The notes under the pieces are model-generated. The model made no database searches, was not told where the DNA came from, and was given only the letters and a program-made list of their open reading frames with translations. A stretch of 64,000 nt of DNA from a virus. Made by a program: the position numbers and the translations under genes. Where the stretch lies: positions 62,001 through 126,000 of IMG/VR virus record IMGVR_UViG_3300035698_017437; one strand, 5' to 3'. This document shows, piece by piece, positions 7,704-15,723 of this stretch; position 1 is the stretch's first letter, and every line of letters starts with the position of its first letter.

Positions 7704-8702
7704 ATGAAAATAACAAGAAATTTGGAAGTACCAACAGGAAATATCCTTATTGTTGAAGGCGATAAAGGAAATCTTGAATGTTTATCTATTGGAGATTATG
7801 GTAAAGATCTTAACATTAAAGCTGATTTTTTGGGGATCACTAATGAAATTGAAGGAGTTCCTAATTCTGAAATTATGCCTCTTGAAAAGAAATGGGTAAT
7901 AACTCTTTCTACTCAATATGGTTGTTCAATGAATTGTAAATTTTGTGATGTTCCTAGAGTTGGCCCTGGACGTAATGCTACATTTGATGATCTTGTTGGA
8001 CAAGTTAAAACCGCTATGTCTTTACATCCTGAGGTAAAACGAACAGATAGATTGAATATACATTATGCCCGTATGGGAGAACCTACTTTCAATCCAAATG
8101 TTCTTAGGCATAGCGCATATATGAGTATTCAATCAATCTTAAGGGATTCTTTGATTCATCCTGTGATATCTACAATGTTGCCAAGAAAGAATAAAAAATT
8201 AGAGAGTTTCTTGGAAACATGGACAAGAGACATAAAGAATGGATTCTATAATGGCGATGCGGGACTTCAATTTTCAATCAATAGCACAAATAACAATCAG
8301 AGAAAGGAAATGTTTTCTGGAAATTCCTTATCTTTACAGGATATTTCTAAAATTGGCACAGACTTGATTATGCCAAAGGGAAGAAAATATGCTTTGAATA
8401 TTGCCCTTGCTGATAATTATGAAGTTGATGCTAAAGAAATGAAGAGATTATTTTCACCTGATAAATTTATGGTGAAAATTACTCCTCTTCATGTTACGAA
8501 TTCAAGTTCTGACAATAAAATTGTGACTAGTGGTGGATATACAAATTATACACCATATCAATATGTGGAAAGAGATTTAATTGCTGAAGGTTTTGATGTA
8601 TTAGTGTTTGTCCCATCTATGGACGAAGATGAAAGTAGAATTACTTGTGGTAATGCTATACTCAGCGGATCTCTTCCAACTTGTGAATTTAATGAGCTTT
8701 GA
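7704..8702 (+). CDS. RlmN/Cfr-like radical SAM enzyme
   Basis: About 332 residues. CSMNCKFCDV carries the CX3CX2C cluster motif for the 4Fe-4S cluster and SAM. ARMGEPTFNP corresponds to the GMGEP(L/T) motif of RlmN/Cfr, and ITCGNAI near the C-terminus corresponds to the ACGQL region that holds the resolving cysteine of these methyl synthases. RlmN methylates adenosine in 23S rRNA and some tRNAs; a phage version could modify rRNA or tRNA. The N-terminal RNA-binding region looks divergent, so the target is open. An ATG at 7692 is an alternative start, but 7704 has the better spacing to GGGTGAG. Confidence 0.8.
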   Translation: MKITRNLEVPTGNILIVEGDKGNLECLSIGDYGKDLNIKADFLGITNEIEGVPNSEIMPLEKKWVITLSTQYGCSMNCKFCDVPRVGPGRNATFDDLVGQVKTAMSLHPEVKRTDRLNIHYARMGEPTFNPNVLRHSAYMSIQSILRDSLIHPVISTMLPRKNKKLESFLETWTRDIKNGFYNGDAGLQFSINSTNNNQRKEMFSGNSLSLQDISKIGTDLIMPKGRKYALNIALADNYEVDAKEMKRLFSPDKFMVKITPLHVTNSSSDNKIVTSGGYTNYTPYQYVERDLIAEGFDVLVFVPSMDEDESRITCGNAILSGSLPTCEFNEL

Positions 8703-8736
8703 AATGAATATTGACAATAAAGAGGGAATTAGAGTT

Positions 8737-8958
8737 ATGAAAAAAATTATTGTTTGTATGTTTTGTCTGTTAGTATTTGTTGGATGTGAAAGAGTCCGAC
8801 CAGAATTGATTTATGAGGCCGAAAAGGCTTGTGAGACTCAAGGGGGATTGAAGTTAGTTAAAATAGCCCTTTTCAATAATGAAGCATTTTGTAATAATGG
8901 TGTTATTATGATTGATTATAAACAAACATATATAGAAGACAGAGAAATAAAAGACTAA
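8737..8958 (+). CDS. putative lipoprotein
   Basis: 73 residues with a short lysine N-terminus, hydrophobic core and lipobox LVFVGC, so processing at Cys17 or near is likely. The mature part is small and contains two more cysteines (CETQ, AFCNN). Would be anchored in the host envelope; possibly superinfection exclusion or lysis related, but nothing specific is recognised. Confidence 0.65.
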   Translation: MKKIIVCMFCLLVFVGCERVRPELIYEAEKACETQGGLKLVKIALFNNEAFCNNGVIMIDYKQTYIEDREIKD

Positions 8959-8979
8959 TCAAAACAAAGGACAAAAGAT

Positions 8980-10683
8980 ATGGACCAACTCCAGAAATAC
9001 ATTCACCTGAGCAAGTATTCCAAGTGGGTAGAAGAATTATTACGACGAGAAACTTGGACAGAAACAGTAGATAGATATATTGATTTCTGGAGAAATAGAT
9101 ATGATCTTTCAAATAATGTCCTAAAAGAAATCCGAAAATCTATATTGAATCTTGAAGTAATGCCTTCCATGAGAGCCTTAATGACCGCAGGCAAAGCTCT
9201 TGAAATTGATAATATGGCTGGTTTCAATTGTACAGCAACAGCAATAAATCACCAAGCTGTCTTTTCTGAAGCTTTTTATATTTTAATGTGTGGATCGGGC
9301 CTGGGATTTTCTGCGGAAAGGCAATACATAAACAAACTTCCTGAAGTAGCTGAAACATTGTATCCATCGGATACAATTATCAATGTAAGAGATTCTAAAA
9401 TAGGTTGGGCTACAGCACTCAAAGAATTGATTTCTTCTCTTTATAATGGAACAATTCCAAAATGGAATCTTGAGAAAATTCGTCCTGCTGGTTCAAGATT
9501 GAAAACCTTTGGGGGTAGGGCATCTGGCCCAGCTCCTCTTGGAAAACTATTCAATCAAGTTGTACAAATATTCAAGGGAGCAACAGGAAGAAAATTGAAT
9601 TCCATTGAATGTCATGATCTGATGTGTTTTATAGCCGATGCTGTAATTGTCGGAGGAGTTAGGAGAAGTTCGTTAATTTCTTTATCAAACTTGACAGATG
9701 ATAGGATGAGAAGAGCAAAGAATGGACAATGGTGGGAGATTAATCCTCAAAGAGCTTTAGCTAATAATTCCGTAGCATACACTGAAAAGCCAGATCTTGC
9801 CGCTTTCTCAAAAGAATGGAGATCTCTATACACATCCAAATCTGGAGAAAGAGGTATATATAATAAAGAACATGCTTATCTAAAATGTGAGGCATTAGGT
9901 AGAACAGAAAATTTCAATGGATCATTTATTCCCAATCCTTGTGCTGAGATATTACTTAGAGACACAGGCGGCGGTTGTAACCTATCTTCTAAAATTATTC
10001 GCCAGAATATCTCATTTCAAGAAATGTTGGATGGATTGAGAATAGCAACTATTATCGGAACACTTCAATCAACTTTGACTGATTTCAGGTTTTTGAGGAA
10101 AGTATGGAAGGATAATTGTGAAGAGGAGCGGCTTTTAGGTGTATCTTTGAATGGAATAATGGATAATAAAATCTTTTCTAATATGGCATCAAGAGAGGAG
10201 TTTGTTGAATTTTCGGGTGATGAATCGCTTGATTGTCTTGCTAAAATCCTTGACCATATGAGAGCTTACTGTAGGACTATAAATGTAAAATGGTCAAAGA
10301 AATTGGGAATAACTCCATCTAAAGCTATAACTACAATAAAGCCAGAAGGCTGTTTGGAAATAGGATCAAAAATACGAACCTCAGAAGGAGCAAAATCCAT
10401 TGAGGATTTTTTCAAGGATTCTGGAATAGATTTACTTTTATTTGAAGGTAGTAAGGATATATGGTTTAAACCCGATATTTCATATAAAGTATACAATCGT
10501 AATAATAAGGAAGTGGATGTGTCAAAATTGTATTATAATGGAATACCTAAAGAAACAGTAAAATTAAATTTTGAGGATGGAACAGAACAAAATGTTACTC
10601 CAGATCACAAGTTTGAGACTATTTCGGGAAAATTTGTGAAGGCTAAAGATCTTACAATGATGGATGATATTAAATCCTTTTAA
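8980..10683 (+). CDS. nrdJ: B12-dependent ribonucleotide reductase, N-terminal part fused to split-intein N-half
   Basis: Residues 1-457 are the body of a monomeric adenosylcobalamin-dependent ribonucleoside-triphosphate reductase (RTPR type): FNCTATA active-site cysteine, IRPAGSRLKTFGGRASGP, NPCAEILL and TTIKPEG match that family. At residue 458 (base 10351) the protein switches to an intein N-half of 110 residues: C1-LEIGSKI (block A) and NVTPDHKF (block B), then stop. The missing extein continues in the gene at 10863. Trans-splicing would join KPEG to TSSLLVASSSG, restoring the conserved KPxGT loop that contacts the substrate phosphates. No homing endonuclease domain is left. Strong call; whether splicing is efficient is untested. 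Confidence 0.92.
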   Translation: MDQLQKYIHLSKYSKWVEELLRRETWTETVDRYIDFWRNRYDLSNNVLKEIRKSILNLEVMPSMRALMTAGKALEIDNMAGFNCTATAINHQAVFSEAFYILMCGSGLGFSAERQYINKLPEVAETLYPSDTIINVRDSKIGWATALKELISSLYNGTIPKWNLEKIRPAGSRLKTFGGRASGPAPLGKLFNQVVQIFKGATGRKLNSIECHDLMCFIADAVIVGGVRRSSLISLSNLTDDRMRRAKNGQWWEINPQRALANNSVAYTEKPDLAAFSKEWRSLYTSKSGERGIYNKEHAYLKCEALGRTENFNGSFIPNPCAEILLRDTGGGCNLSSKIIRQNISFQEMLDGLRIATIIGTLQSTLTDFRFLRKVWKDNCEEERLLGVSLNGIMDNKIFSNMASREEFVEFSGDESLDCLAKILDHMRAYCRTINVKWSKKLGITPSKAITTIKPEGCLEIGSKIRTSEGAKSIEDFFKDSGIDLLLFEGSKDIWFKPDISYKVYNRNNKEVDVSKLYYNGIPKETVKLNFEDGTEQNVTPDHKFETISGKFVKAKDLTMMDDIKSF

Positions 10684-10741
10684 ATCCTTAGACCTATAGT
10701 TAGAAATCAAATTTCATAAAGAAATACGACAAGGAGATAAA

Positions 10742-10897
10742 TTGAGGTATCTGTTTGTTTTAGATAGGATTAAGAACCATTTAATCATTTGGGAATCGGA
10801 ATACAATAAGGACAGAAACAAATGTTTAGAAGATTTAATAATAACAATAAAGGAAATGAGAAATGAGATTGAGCCAAAATCCAGTAATAGAGAGTAA
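10742..10897 (+). CDS. small ORF between the intein halves
   Basis: TTG start with a well-placed AGGAG, 51 residues, charged and helical (RYLFVLDRIKNHLIIWESEY...). It lies in the 179-base gap between the two reductase pieces and overlaps the second piece. It may be a translation-coupling leader or a remnant of the element that broke the intein. No family recognised. Confidence 0.4.
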   Translation: MRYLFVLDRIKNHLIIWESEYNKDRNKCLEDLIITIKEMRNEIEPKSSNRE

Positions 10898-11519
10898 TGG
10901 AATACTTACATTAGACATAGAAACAGACGATACTCATACCTACCAATTGGCTAATGGATGTGTTAGTCATAACACGTCTTCTCTTCTTGTTGCTAGTTCA
11001 TCTGGTATTCATCCAAGAGAATCTTATTGGTATATCCGAAGAGTTCGCCAAGATAAAAAAGATCCTCTATCCATGTTGATGATTGATCAAGGAGTTCCCT
11101 ATGTAGATGATGGAGATAAATATATTTTCACTTTCTATATTGAATCTCCTTCACATTCAATAACTAAAGAGCAAATGGGCGCAATAGATCAATTGGAATT
11201 GTGGAAGATTTATGCTACTCATTGGACGGATCATAATGTTAGCCAGACTATATATTATACAGAAGATGAGTATTTTGCTGTTGCTGATTGGGTATGGAAA
11301 AATTGGGATATCATATGTGGATTGAGTTTCTTTCCATCTTCTGATCATATATATGAAAATGCTCCTTTAGAAACTATTACCAAAGAAGAATATGATAAAG
11401 CAATGGAAACCTATCCAATAATTGATTTTAGTAAATTAGTAAATTTTGAACATGAAGATAATACCAGTACCAATGAATTAGGAGTTGCCTGCACGGGCGG
11501 GACTTGTGAAGTACTCTAA
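10863..11519 (+). CDS. nrdJ: split-intein C-half fused to C-terminal ribonucleotide reductase
   Basis: Residues 1-37 form an intein C-half: LTLDIETDDTHTYQLANG (block F with His) and GCVSHN (block G, terminal Asn), followed by Thr38 as the +1 nucleophile (base 10974). The C-extein of 181 residues carries TSSLLVASSSGIHP, HWTDHNVSQTIYY and a redox tail ACTGGTCEVL with the CxxxxC pair, just as in RTPR-type reductases (CQGGAC in the Lactobacillus enzyme). The piece has no activity on its own; it depends on trans-splicing or association with the product of the gene at 8980. Confidence 0.92.
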   Translation: MRLSQNPVIESNGILTLDIETDDTHTYQLANGCVSHNTSSLLVASSSGIHPRESYWYIRRVRQDKKDPLSMLMIDQGVPYVDDGDKYIFTFYIESPSHSITKEQMGAIDQLELWKIYATHWTDHNVSQTIYYTEDEYFAVADWVWKNWDIICGLSFFPSSDHIYENAPLETITKEEYDKAMETYPIIDFSKLVNFEHEDNTSTNELGVACTGGTCEVL

Positions 11520-11547
11520 CAGATAATAAACCTTAACGGAGAAGTAA

Positions 11548-11715
11548 ATGAGTGAATCAACCGAAGTAATGAAAGAATTATGTGAAGATTTTATCCTTGA
11601 ACTAGAAACCTGTGAGAAAACTAAAGCCAGTGGACAACGAGCAAGAAAGCTTTCAAATACCCTTACTAAGGCAATGAAAGATTTCCGAAAAGAAAACGTC
11701 GCAATCCATAAATAA
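11548..11715 (+). CDS. small charged protein
   Basis: 55 residues, strongly helical, with a basic segment ASGQRARKLSNTLTKAMKDFRKE. Lies after the reductase with AACGGAG ribosome site, and before a strong hairpin. Possibly nucleic-acid binding; family not identified with certainty. Confidence 0.55.
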   Translation: MSESTEVMKELCEDFILELETCEKTKASGQRARKLSNTLTKAMKDFRKENVAIHK

Positions 11716-11723
11716 ACAACATT

Positions 11724-11755
11724 GAAAGCCTTAACTATACCAAGTTAAGGCTTTC
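11724..11755 (+). terminator. 12-bp hairpin, probable terminator
   Basis: Perfect arms 11724-11735 and 11744-11755 with an 8-base loop, right after a stop codon and before a new transcription unit. The following bases are CCCCTT rather than a T-run, so efficiency is uncertain. Confidence 0.65.
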
Positions 11756-11779
11756 CCCTTAAGAGATATATATATATAT

Positions 11780-11953
11780 ATGGTAACTAATATAACCCTG
11801 TCCTGTACCTCCTGTATGGGAGAACTAAAGATCAATCATGAAATGGATCCTAAAAGATATTTAGTGGAATCTTGTCCCTTTTGCTCCAGCGAACATGTGG
11901 ATGTGGAGATTGAAGATGAAGATGATTATGATTGGAAATTTGTAGAAGACTAA
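11780..11953 (+). CDS. small zinc-ribbon protein with acidic tail
   Basis: 57 residues with CTSC and CPFC motifs 24 residues apart and a tail rich in Asp/Glu. Looks like a single zinc ribbon. Preceded by a TATATA run; ribosome site is weak. Function unknown. Confidence 0.55.
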   Translation: MVTNITLSCTSCMGELKINHEMDPKRYLVESCPFCSSEHVDVEIEDEDDYDWKFVED

Positions 11954-11976
11954 CCAAAATGAAATGAAAATAAGCG

Positions 11977-12005
11977 TTGACTTCTAATTCTATACATGTT
12001 ATAAT
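11977..12005 (+). promoter_or_regulatory. early sigma70 promoter
   Basis: TTGACT 11977-11982, 17-bp spacer, extended -10 TATAAT 12000-12005. The flanking dyad seen elsewhere is missing here. Confidence 0.88.
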
Positions 12006-12054
12006 AGTGTATACCGTAAAGGAGAAATACACATAATTCAAAATGGAGAACAAA

Positions 12055-12294
12055 ATGAACGATAGAATTTCAAGTCAGAGGGATGTTGCTGTAAATCTTG
12101 TAAAATTAGCCATGAGAGAAGTTGCTGAATCTGAGAGTGATATACATTCTGGAAACGGAACGAAATCTTTCTGGTGGAATAATCCTTTGATTTGTTCTGC
12201 TCTTTTTATTGGTCAATCCGAAGGTTGGATTATTAGAACAAGTACAACTCAAGTTGAATGGACAGAAGAAGGTGTAAGGGAATACAACATATGA
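12055..12294 (+). CDS. unknown small protein
   Basis: 79 residues, start at 12055 chosen because GGAGA lies just ahead; an in-frame ATG at 12043 overlaps that ribosome site and is probably not used. Sequence has a winged-helix flavour (ALFIGQSEGWIIRTSTTQVEWTEEG) but no certain family. Stop overlaps next start (ATGA). Confidence 0.55.
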   Translation: MNDRISSQRDVAVNLVKLAMREVAESESDIHSGNGTKSFWWNNPLICSALFIGQSEGWIIRTSTTQVEWTEEGVREYNI

Positions 12295-12509
12295 AAACTG
12301 ATATAAAATTGATCCACGAATCGTTAGAGTGGACTCAAGAAATAGCTGACCAGGGAATAATTATTCTGGCTAAGAATGCCACTGCCAATCATTTCAGATC
12401 TACAGGAAGAGTAATGACTGAAAAGGAATGCTTCAGATCCTCTAATATTTTCCTATCCTTTCTGACCAAATTCAACAACATAAAAGAGGAGTATGATCAA
12501 ACCTCATGA
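12291..12509 (+). CDS. unknown helical protein
   Basis: 72 residues, mostly helical, translationally coupled to its upstream neighbour by ATGA and to the downstream one by a short overlap. No motif recognised. Confidence 0.55.
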   Translation: MKTDIKLIHESLEWTQEIADQGIIILAKNATANHFRSTGRVMTEKECFRSSNIFLSFLTKFNNIKEEYDQTS

Positions 12510-12772
12510 GTACAATTATTACATTATTTTTCATCATAACATTTTTGTTGATATTCAAGATTATTTCAGATGGAATAAAAATTCATAAATTATCTACTGA
12601 TATGAGAGCTTTGACTATTTCAAATTCTAGGGTTATAGGACAGATCGGAGTGATTGTTATGAAATATATACCTACGGATGATGGTTCCTATTTGGCAGAT
12701 TTTATGTTGAAAGAAGGATTCAAATTCAAAGATCCACTAACTGATGAACTTATTGGTACTACAAAGAATTGA
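12506..12772 (+). CDS. membrane-anchored small protein
   Basis: 88 residues with one N-terminal hydrophobic segment (about 4-22) and a soluble tail. N-terminal anchor type; function unknown. Confidence 0.55.
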   Translation: MSTIITLFFIITFLLIFKIISDGIKIHKLSTDMRALTISNSRVIGQIGVIVMKYIPTDDGSYLADFMLKEGFKFKDPLTDELIGTTKN

Positions 12773-12912
12773 TTATTCATATTTCCTATTTGGCAGAAGC
12801 TTCCTAGTTTCTGCCAAACATCGTTTGTGGAGAGGAATGAAAATCCTTGAATCAGGTGAGGAGTTTTATATTGAATCCTTAATAAATATCATAAACAATA
12901 AGGAGATTCAAA

Positions 12913-13365
12913 TTGAAAACATATAAAAAATTTATCACAGAAGCCGCAAAAGTTGTAGGATTTGTAAAATTACCAAAAGAAAAAGAATCCACTTGTGATT
13001 CTTCAAAATTTATTTCAAAAAAACAGTTATCATCATTAGAATCAATATTGGATAAATTGTTTGCCAATTATAATATTGATGTTGATCTAATGAAGAAACA
13101 TTTCGGCCAACGTATTAATGATTGCCGGAATAAAGAACAAATAACAATTCCAGAATTGAAGAAAATATTCTCTTCTCTTCATAAAAAATTTGGTAAAGAA
13201 TTAAGTAACGCAAAAGATATGGAAGCTGTTCTTACAGATATTCAATCCAAAATCAATATTCCTTTTGTTCTGAAACTAGACAAGAAAGGCGAGTTTGACC
13301 TGGTGGCAAAAACCGTAATGAGAAAACCAAATTTCAAAACTCCAGATAAAAGATACAAAGTATAA
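12913..13365 (+). CDS. capsid-targeting-like protein (TTG start)
   Basis: 150 residues, starting at TTG with a good AAGGAG site, as MKTYKKFITEA. This differs from the T4 capsid-targeting decapeptide MKTYQEFIAEA at few positions and keeps an (I)xE cleavage site. The body is lysine-rich and helical, like T4 internal proteins, with no catalytic motif visible. Likely packaged in the head and possibly injected; inferred from the N-terminus only. Confidence 0.6.
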   Translation: MKTYKKFITEAAKVVGFVKLPKEKESTCDSSKFISKKQLSSLESILDKLFANYNIDVDLMKKHFGQRINDCRNKEQITIPELKKIFSSLHKKFGKELSNAKDMEAVLTDIQSKINIPFVLKLDKKGEFDLVAKTVMRKPNFKTPDKRYKV

Positions 13366-13384
13366 AATAAAGTAAAGAAAAGTG

Positions 13385-13413
13385 TTGACTTTCTCTGTGG
13401 GAAATGTTATAAT
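13385..13413 (+). promoter_or_regulatory. early sigma70 promoter
   Basis: TTGACT 13385-13390, 17-bp spacer, extended -10 TATAAT 13408-13413; short TTTCTC/GAGAAA dyad around it. Confidence 0.85.
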
Positions 13414-13458
13414 TACATATACCAAATGAGAAAGACTAATTTAGATTGAGGCTTCAAA

Positions 13459-13650
13459 ATGAATAGAGAAACACTTGAAAATCTTCTTTGCGAGTTATCC
13501 ACTTCTGCTATGTCCTCGGACCGATGGTTAGAGTTTTTTGGTATTATTTATAAAGCAGAAGTTGGTGGCATCGAAGTTGCTCCAATGATTTCGCCCATTA
13601 CCAATTACAATTATGAGAATTGGAAAAAACAAAAGGGGTATTTAGTATGA
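13459..13650 (+). CDS. unknown small protein
   Basis: 63 residues, first gene after a promoter. Helical N-terminal half, then a Pro/Asn-rich tail. Coupled to the next gene by ATGA overlap. Confidence 0.55.
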   Translation: MNRETLENLLCELSTSAMSSDRWLEFFGIIYKAEVGGIEVAPMISPITNYNYENWKKQKGYLV

Positions 13651-13811
13651 AAGATAAAGAATTTGCGGTTACCTATTATGATGAACAAGGAGAGATCCAT
13701 AGTCATTATGTGATGGGTGAGAATAAAATGGATGCTATGGATATATTTGACCAGAGGACAAATGGTAAATATATTATTGAGACTGTAAGAGAAACCTATC
13801 AAGGAAATTGA
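13647..13811 (+). CDS. unknown small protein
   Basis: 54 residues, start at the ATGA overlap (13647). Beta-rich beginning (FAVTYYDEQGEIHSHYV) followed by a helix. No family recognised. Confidence 0.55.
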   Translation: MKDKEFAVTYYDEQGEIHSHYVMGENKMDAMDIFDQRTNGKYIIETVRETYQGN

Positions 13812-13813
13812 TC

Positions 13814-13891
13814 ATGAATATTTATATGCCCATTCTTATGTTTTGGATTTCAATATCAACAATTCTAATTTTGGTTGCGAGGAGCCTATGA
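13814..13891 (+). CDS. 25-residue single-pass membrane peptide
   Basis: Very short frame with AAGGA upstream and an ATGA overlap into the next gene. Nearly the whole peptide is hydrophobic (MPILMFWISISTILILV). Its place in a run of coupled starts argues that it is translated. Could be a toxin-like or regulatory membrane peptide. Confidence 0.4.
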   Translation: MNIYMPILMFWISISTILILVARSL

Positions 13892-14046
13892 AATTCAAAC
13901 GTCAAAGTACAACTAAAATCAAAAAGTATGAAGGTGAAACCTATATTTTCAAAAATGGTGTAGCAAAGGTTCCTAAAATGTTCCATAGACCTAGACGTCC
14001 TTATACTATTACTTTGAAAGAATTCGAGGAGTTTACAAATGTTTAA
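13888..14046 (+). CDS. small basic protein
   Basis: 52 residues from the ATGA-coupled start at 13888, basic, with KIKKYEGETYIFKNGVAKVPK and a Pro/Arg-rich patch. Possible nucleic-acid binder by charge; family unknown. Confidence 0.5.
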   Translation: MKFKRQSTTKIKKYEGETYIFKNGVAKVPKMFHRPRRPYTITLKEFEEFTNV

Positions 14047-14224
14047 TAGAGAAAGTGATGAAAGATTGTTGATTCAGTTTGTTGAAGATCAGGGTTTTGA
14101 TATTCCAGAATTAGTGGAAGCGGCTAGACGACTAAGTGTAGGTCTTGATGATGGACTACAAGATTATTCTGTTCCTTTTGATGAATCAGCCTCAACCGGT
14201 AAGGTGAGGAAAGGTATACAGTAG
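14039..14224 (+). CDS. small acidic protein
   Basis: 61 residues, helical then Gly/Asp rich. Overlaps the upstream gene by eight bases. It may instead be the front part of a longer product that continues in the -1 frame at 14203-14583. Confidence 0.5.
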   Translation: MFNRESDERLLIQFVEDQGFDIPELVEAARRLSVGLDDGLQDYSVPFDESASTGKVRKGIQ

Positions 14225-14583
14225 AAATATTTTATAGAACTGGAAACTCATTTGGTTCAGAAGAAAGAACAGAGAAAATAGGTTGTTGTTGGGAGTCTAA
14301 AGATTTAGCCAGAAAAGCCTTACAATCAATAAAGGAACATTATTCTCTGTTTGATAGTTGTGGTGATAAAATAAAAGATAAGAAACCAAGTGATTTTGAT
14401 TGGTTTGACAAGACTTATTCTTCACAGAGGATTCTAGTAGAACTAGATGATGGAACAAGAACTAAAATATCCGTTTTTTGGATTGGTTATTTTGAGGCAT
14501 TACTTTCAGCAAAAATAGTGGTTGATGAGGATGATGAGGATGATGAGGATTGTTTTGAAACGGGTATATATATTAAGGATTGA
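14203..14583 (+). other. open frame with no usable start, probable protein-coding remnant or frameshift product
   Basis: 126 codons are open between TAA at 14200 and TGA at 14581, in the -1 frame relative to the gene before it. The translation looks like a real protein (YTVEIFYRTGNSFGSEERTEKIG..., an FDWFDK motif, an acidic tail) and the start of it recalls small conserved T4-type proteins, but there is no ATG, GTG or TTG at the beginning. AGGAAAGG at 14207-14214 looks like a ribosome site. Options: non-standard start, frameshift from the preceding gene, or a base error. Confidence 0.5.
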
Positions 14584-14608
14584 CTTCTGATTCTATACAT
14601 GTTATAAT
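14580..14608 (+). promoter_or_regulatory. early sigma70 promoter
   Basis: TTGACT 14580-14585 overlapping the TGA of the frame before it, 17-bp spacer, extended -10 TATAAT 14603-14608. No downstream dyad arm. Confidence 0.88.
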
Positions 14609-14650
14609 AGTGTATACCAATATCTAATTCAAAATGGAGAATATGTCTAT

Positions 14651-14794
14651 ATGACCACATTATATATTGTAAAGGCTGAAGGTTCCTCCCAATGGGTAGA
14701 ATCCTATACAAATGGTCCTTACGCAAAAAAAGTAGCGAAAAAATTATCAAAGAAACATAAACCAATAAAGTATGTAGTTGAAAAGAGGAGATAA
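14651..14794 (+). CDS. unknown 47-residue protein
   Basis: Starts MTTLYIVKAEGSSQWVESY and ends in a lysine-rich helix. First gene after the promoter, GGAG nine bases upstream. Might be an RNA or nucleoid binder by charge alone. Confidence 0.5.
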   Translation: MTTLYIVKAEGSSQWVESYTNGPYAKKVAKKLSKKHKPIKYVVEKRR

Positions 14795-14796
14795 AA

Positions 14797-15009
14797 ATGA
14801 AGAAAACTGTTGCCCTTTCCTGTCTAGTAGGATTATTCTTATTTTCCTGTGAAACTTGTCCAGCTGTTACCTGTAAAGTAATCAATGTATTTACTACTCA
14901 AACAGGTCAGGTTGTCGCTAAAGTTTCATGTGAAGATTATATTGGTGAACCAGGAACTTTGATCAAAGTCAGAAAAGCAAAGAAAGAACCTCAAATAGAA
15001 GGATGTTGA
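14797..15009 (+). CDS. putative lipoprotein
   Basis: 70 residues, lysine N-terminus, hydrophobic core and lipobox LFLFSC with further cysteines (CPAVTC). Mature domain looks like a small beta-barrel (VAKVSCEDYIGEPGTLIKV). Envelope-anchored; function unknown. Confidence 0.65.
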   Translation: MKKTVALSCLVGLFLFSCETCPAVTCKVINVFTTQTGQVVAKVSCEDYIGEPGTLIKVRKAKKEPQIEGC

Positions 15010-15010
15010 T

Positions 15011-15586
15011 ATGAGTTGGATGAAAAGTCCTATAGCTCACACATGGGAAGGTTGGAGAGGTATTGAAAAGTATAATAAACAAAATCATCCCTTTCAATAT
15101 TTCTTTAGAGAATCTATTCCTGATGTTTGTGAAACGTTCAAAAGTAGAGTAAACAATTTTTATTGGAATATTCAATATAGACTGAATCCAAATCATAGAT
15201 ATCATATGGTTCATACAGGATTCAAGCCTGGTTATTACGATATCCCTGAATTACTTTTAGCATCTTCATTTTCTCTGTTGGTCAGATATGTAGAGGATGA
15301 AAATGGTTTAGACTATATTGATGAATCTTCCTGTTTTGACGATGATGTGAATGATTTATATATTTGGTGGACAGAAGTATATCCTTCATATGAATCTCAA
15401 AGAGATGATTTATATGAATTATTCAAAGGTAATTCTGAAGATTTTTTTGGAGAAGATCCTAAGGAATACAAGGAATACAATAATAAATTATTCAACCGCA
15501 TAAATCATATGGAATCTTTATGGGATAATATTGCTGACTATCAATTGAGGAGATTGATAGGGTTAAGATTGAGACTTTGGACATAG
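15011..15586 (+). CDS. conserved phage protein of unknown function
   Basis: 191 residues, aromatic-rich and soluble. The segment RVNNFYWNIQYR...NHRYHMVHTGFKPGYYD is of a type found in hypothetical proteins of other large phages. No catalytic motif is evident. One base after a lipoprotein gene, so in the same operon. Confidence 0.6.
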   Translation: MSWMKSPIAHTWEGWRGIEKYNKQNHPFQYFFRESIPDVCETFKSRVNNFYWNIQYRLNPNHRYHMVHTGFKPGYYDIPELLLASSFSLLVRYVEDENGLDYIDESSCFDDDVNDLYIWWTEVYPSYESQRDDLYELFKGNSEDFFGEDPKEYKEYNNKLFNRINHMESLWDNIADYQLRRLIGLRLRLWT

Positions 15587-15647
15587 TCATTATTTGATAG
15601 CTGAGGATAAAAAAGATACACATTATGGAATAAAGTGAATTTAGTTG

Positions 15648-15676
15648 TTGACAAGTGATCCTAAATATGTTATAAT
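15648..15676 (+). promoter_or_regulatory. early sigma70 promoter, second family
   Basis: TTGACA 15648-15653, 17-bp spacer, extended -10 TATAAT 15671-15676. Spacer AGTGATCCTAAATATGT matches the family used before the RNA genes near 19.5 kb. Confidence 0.88.
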
Positions 15677-15723
15677 ACGTCATACAGAAAAGAATAAAAC
15701 AAACATTCAAAATGGAGAACAAA

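Noticed and set aside
12744-12926. 60-codon frame MNLLVLQRIDYSYFLF
   Set aside because: No ribosome site at the start, overlaps genes on both sides and lacks protein character.
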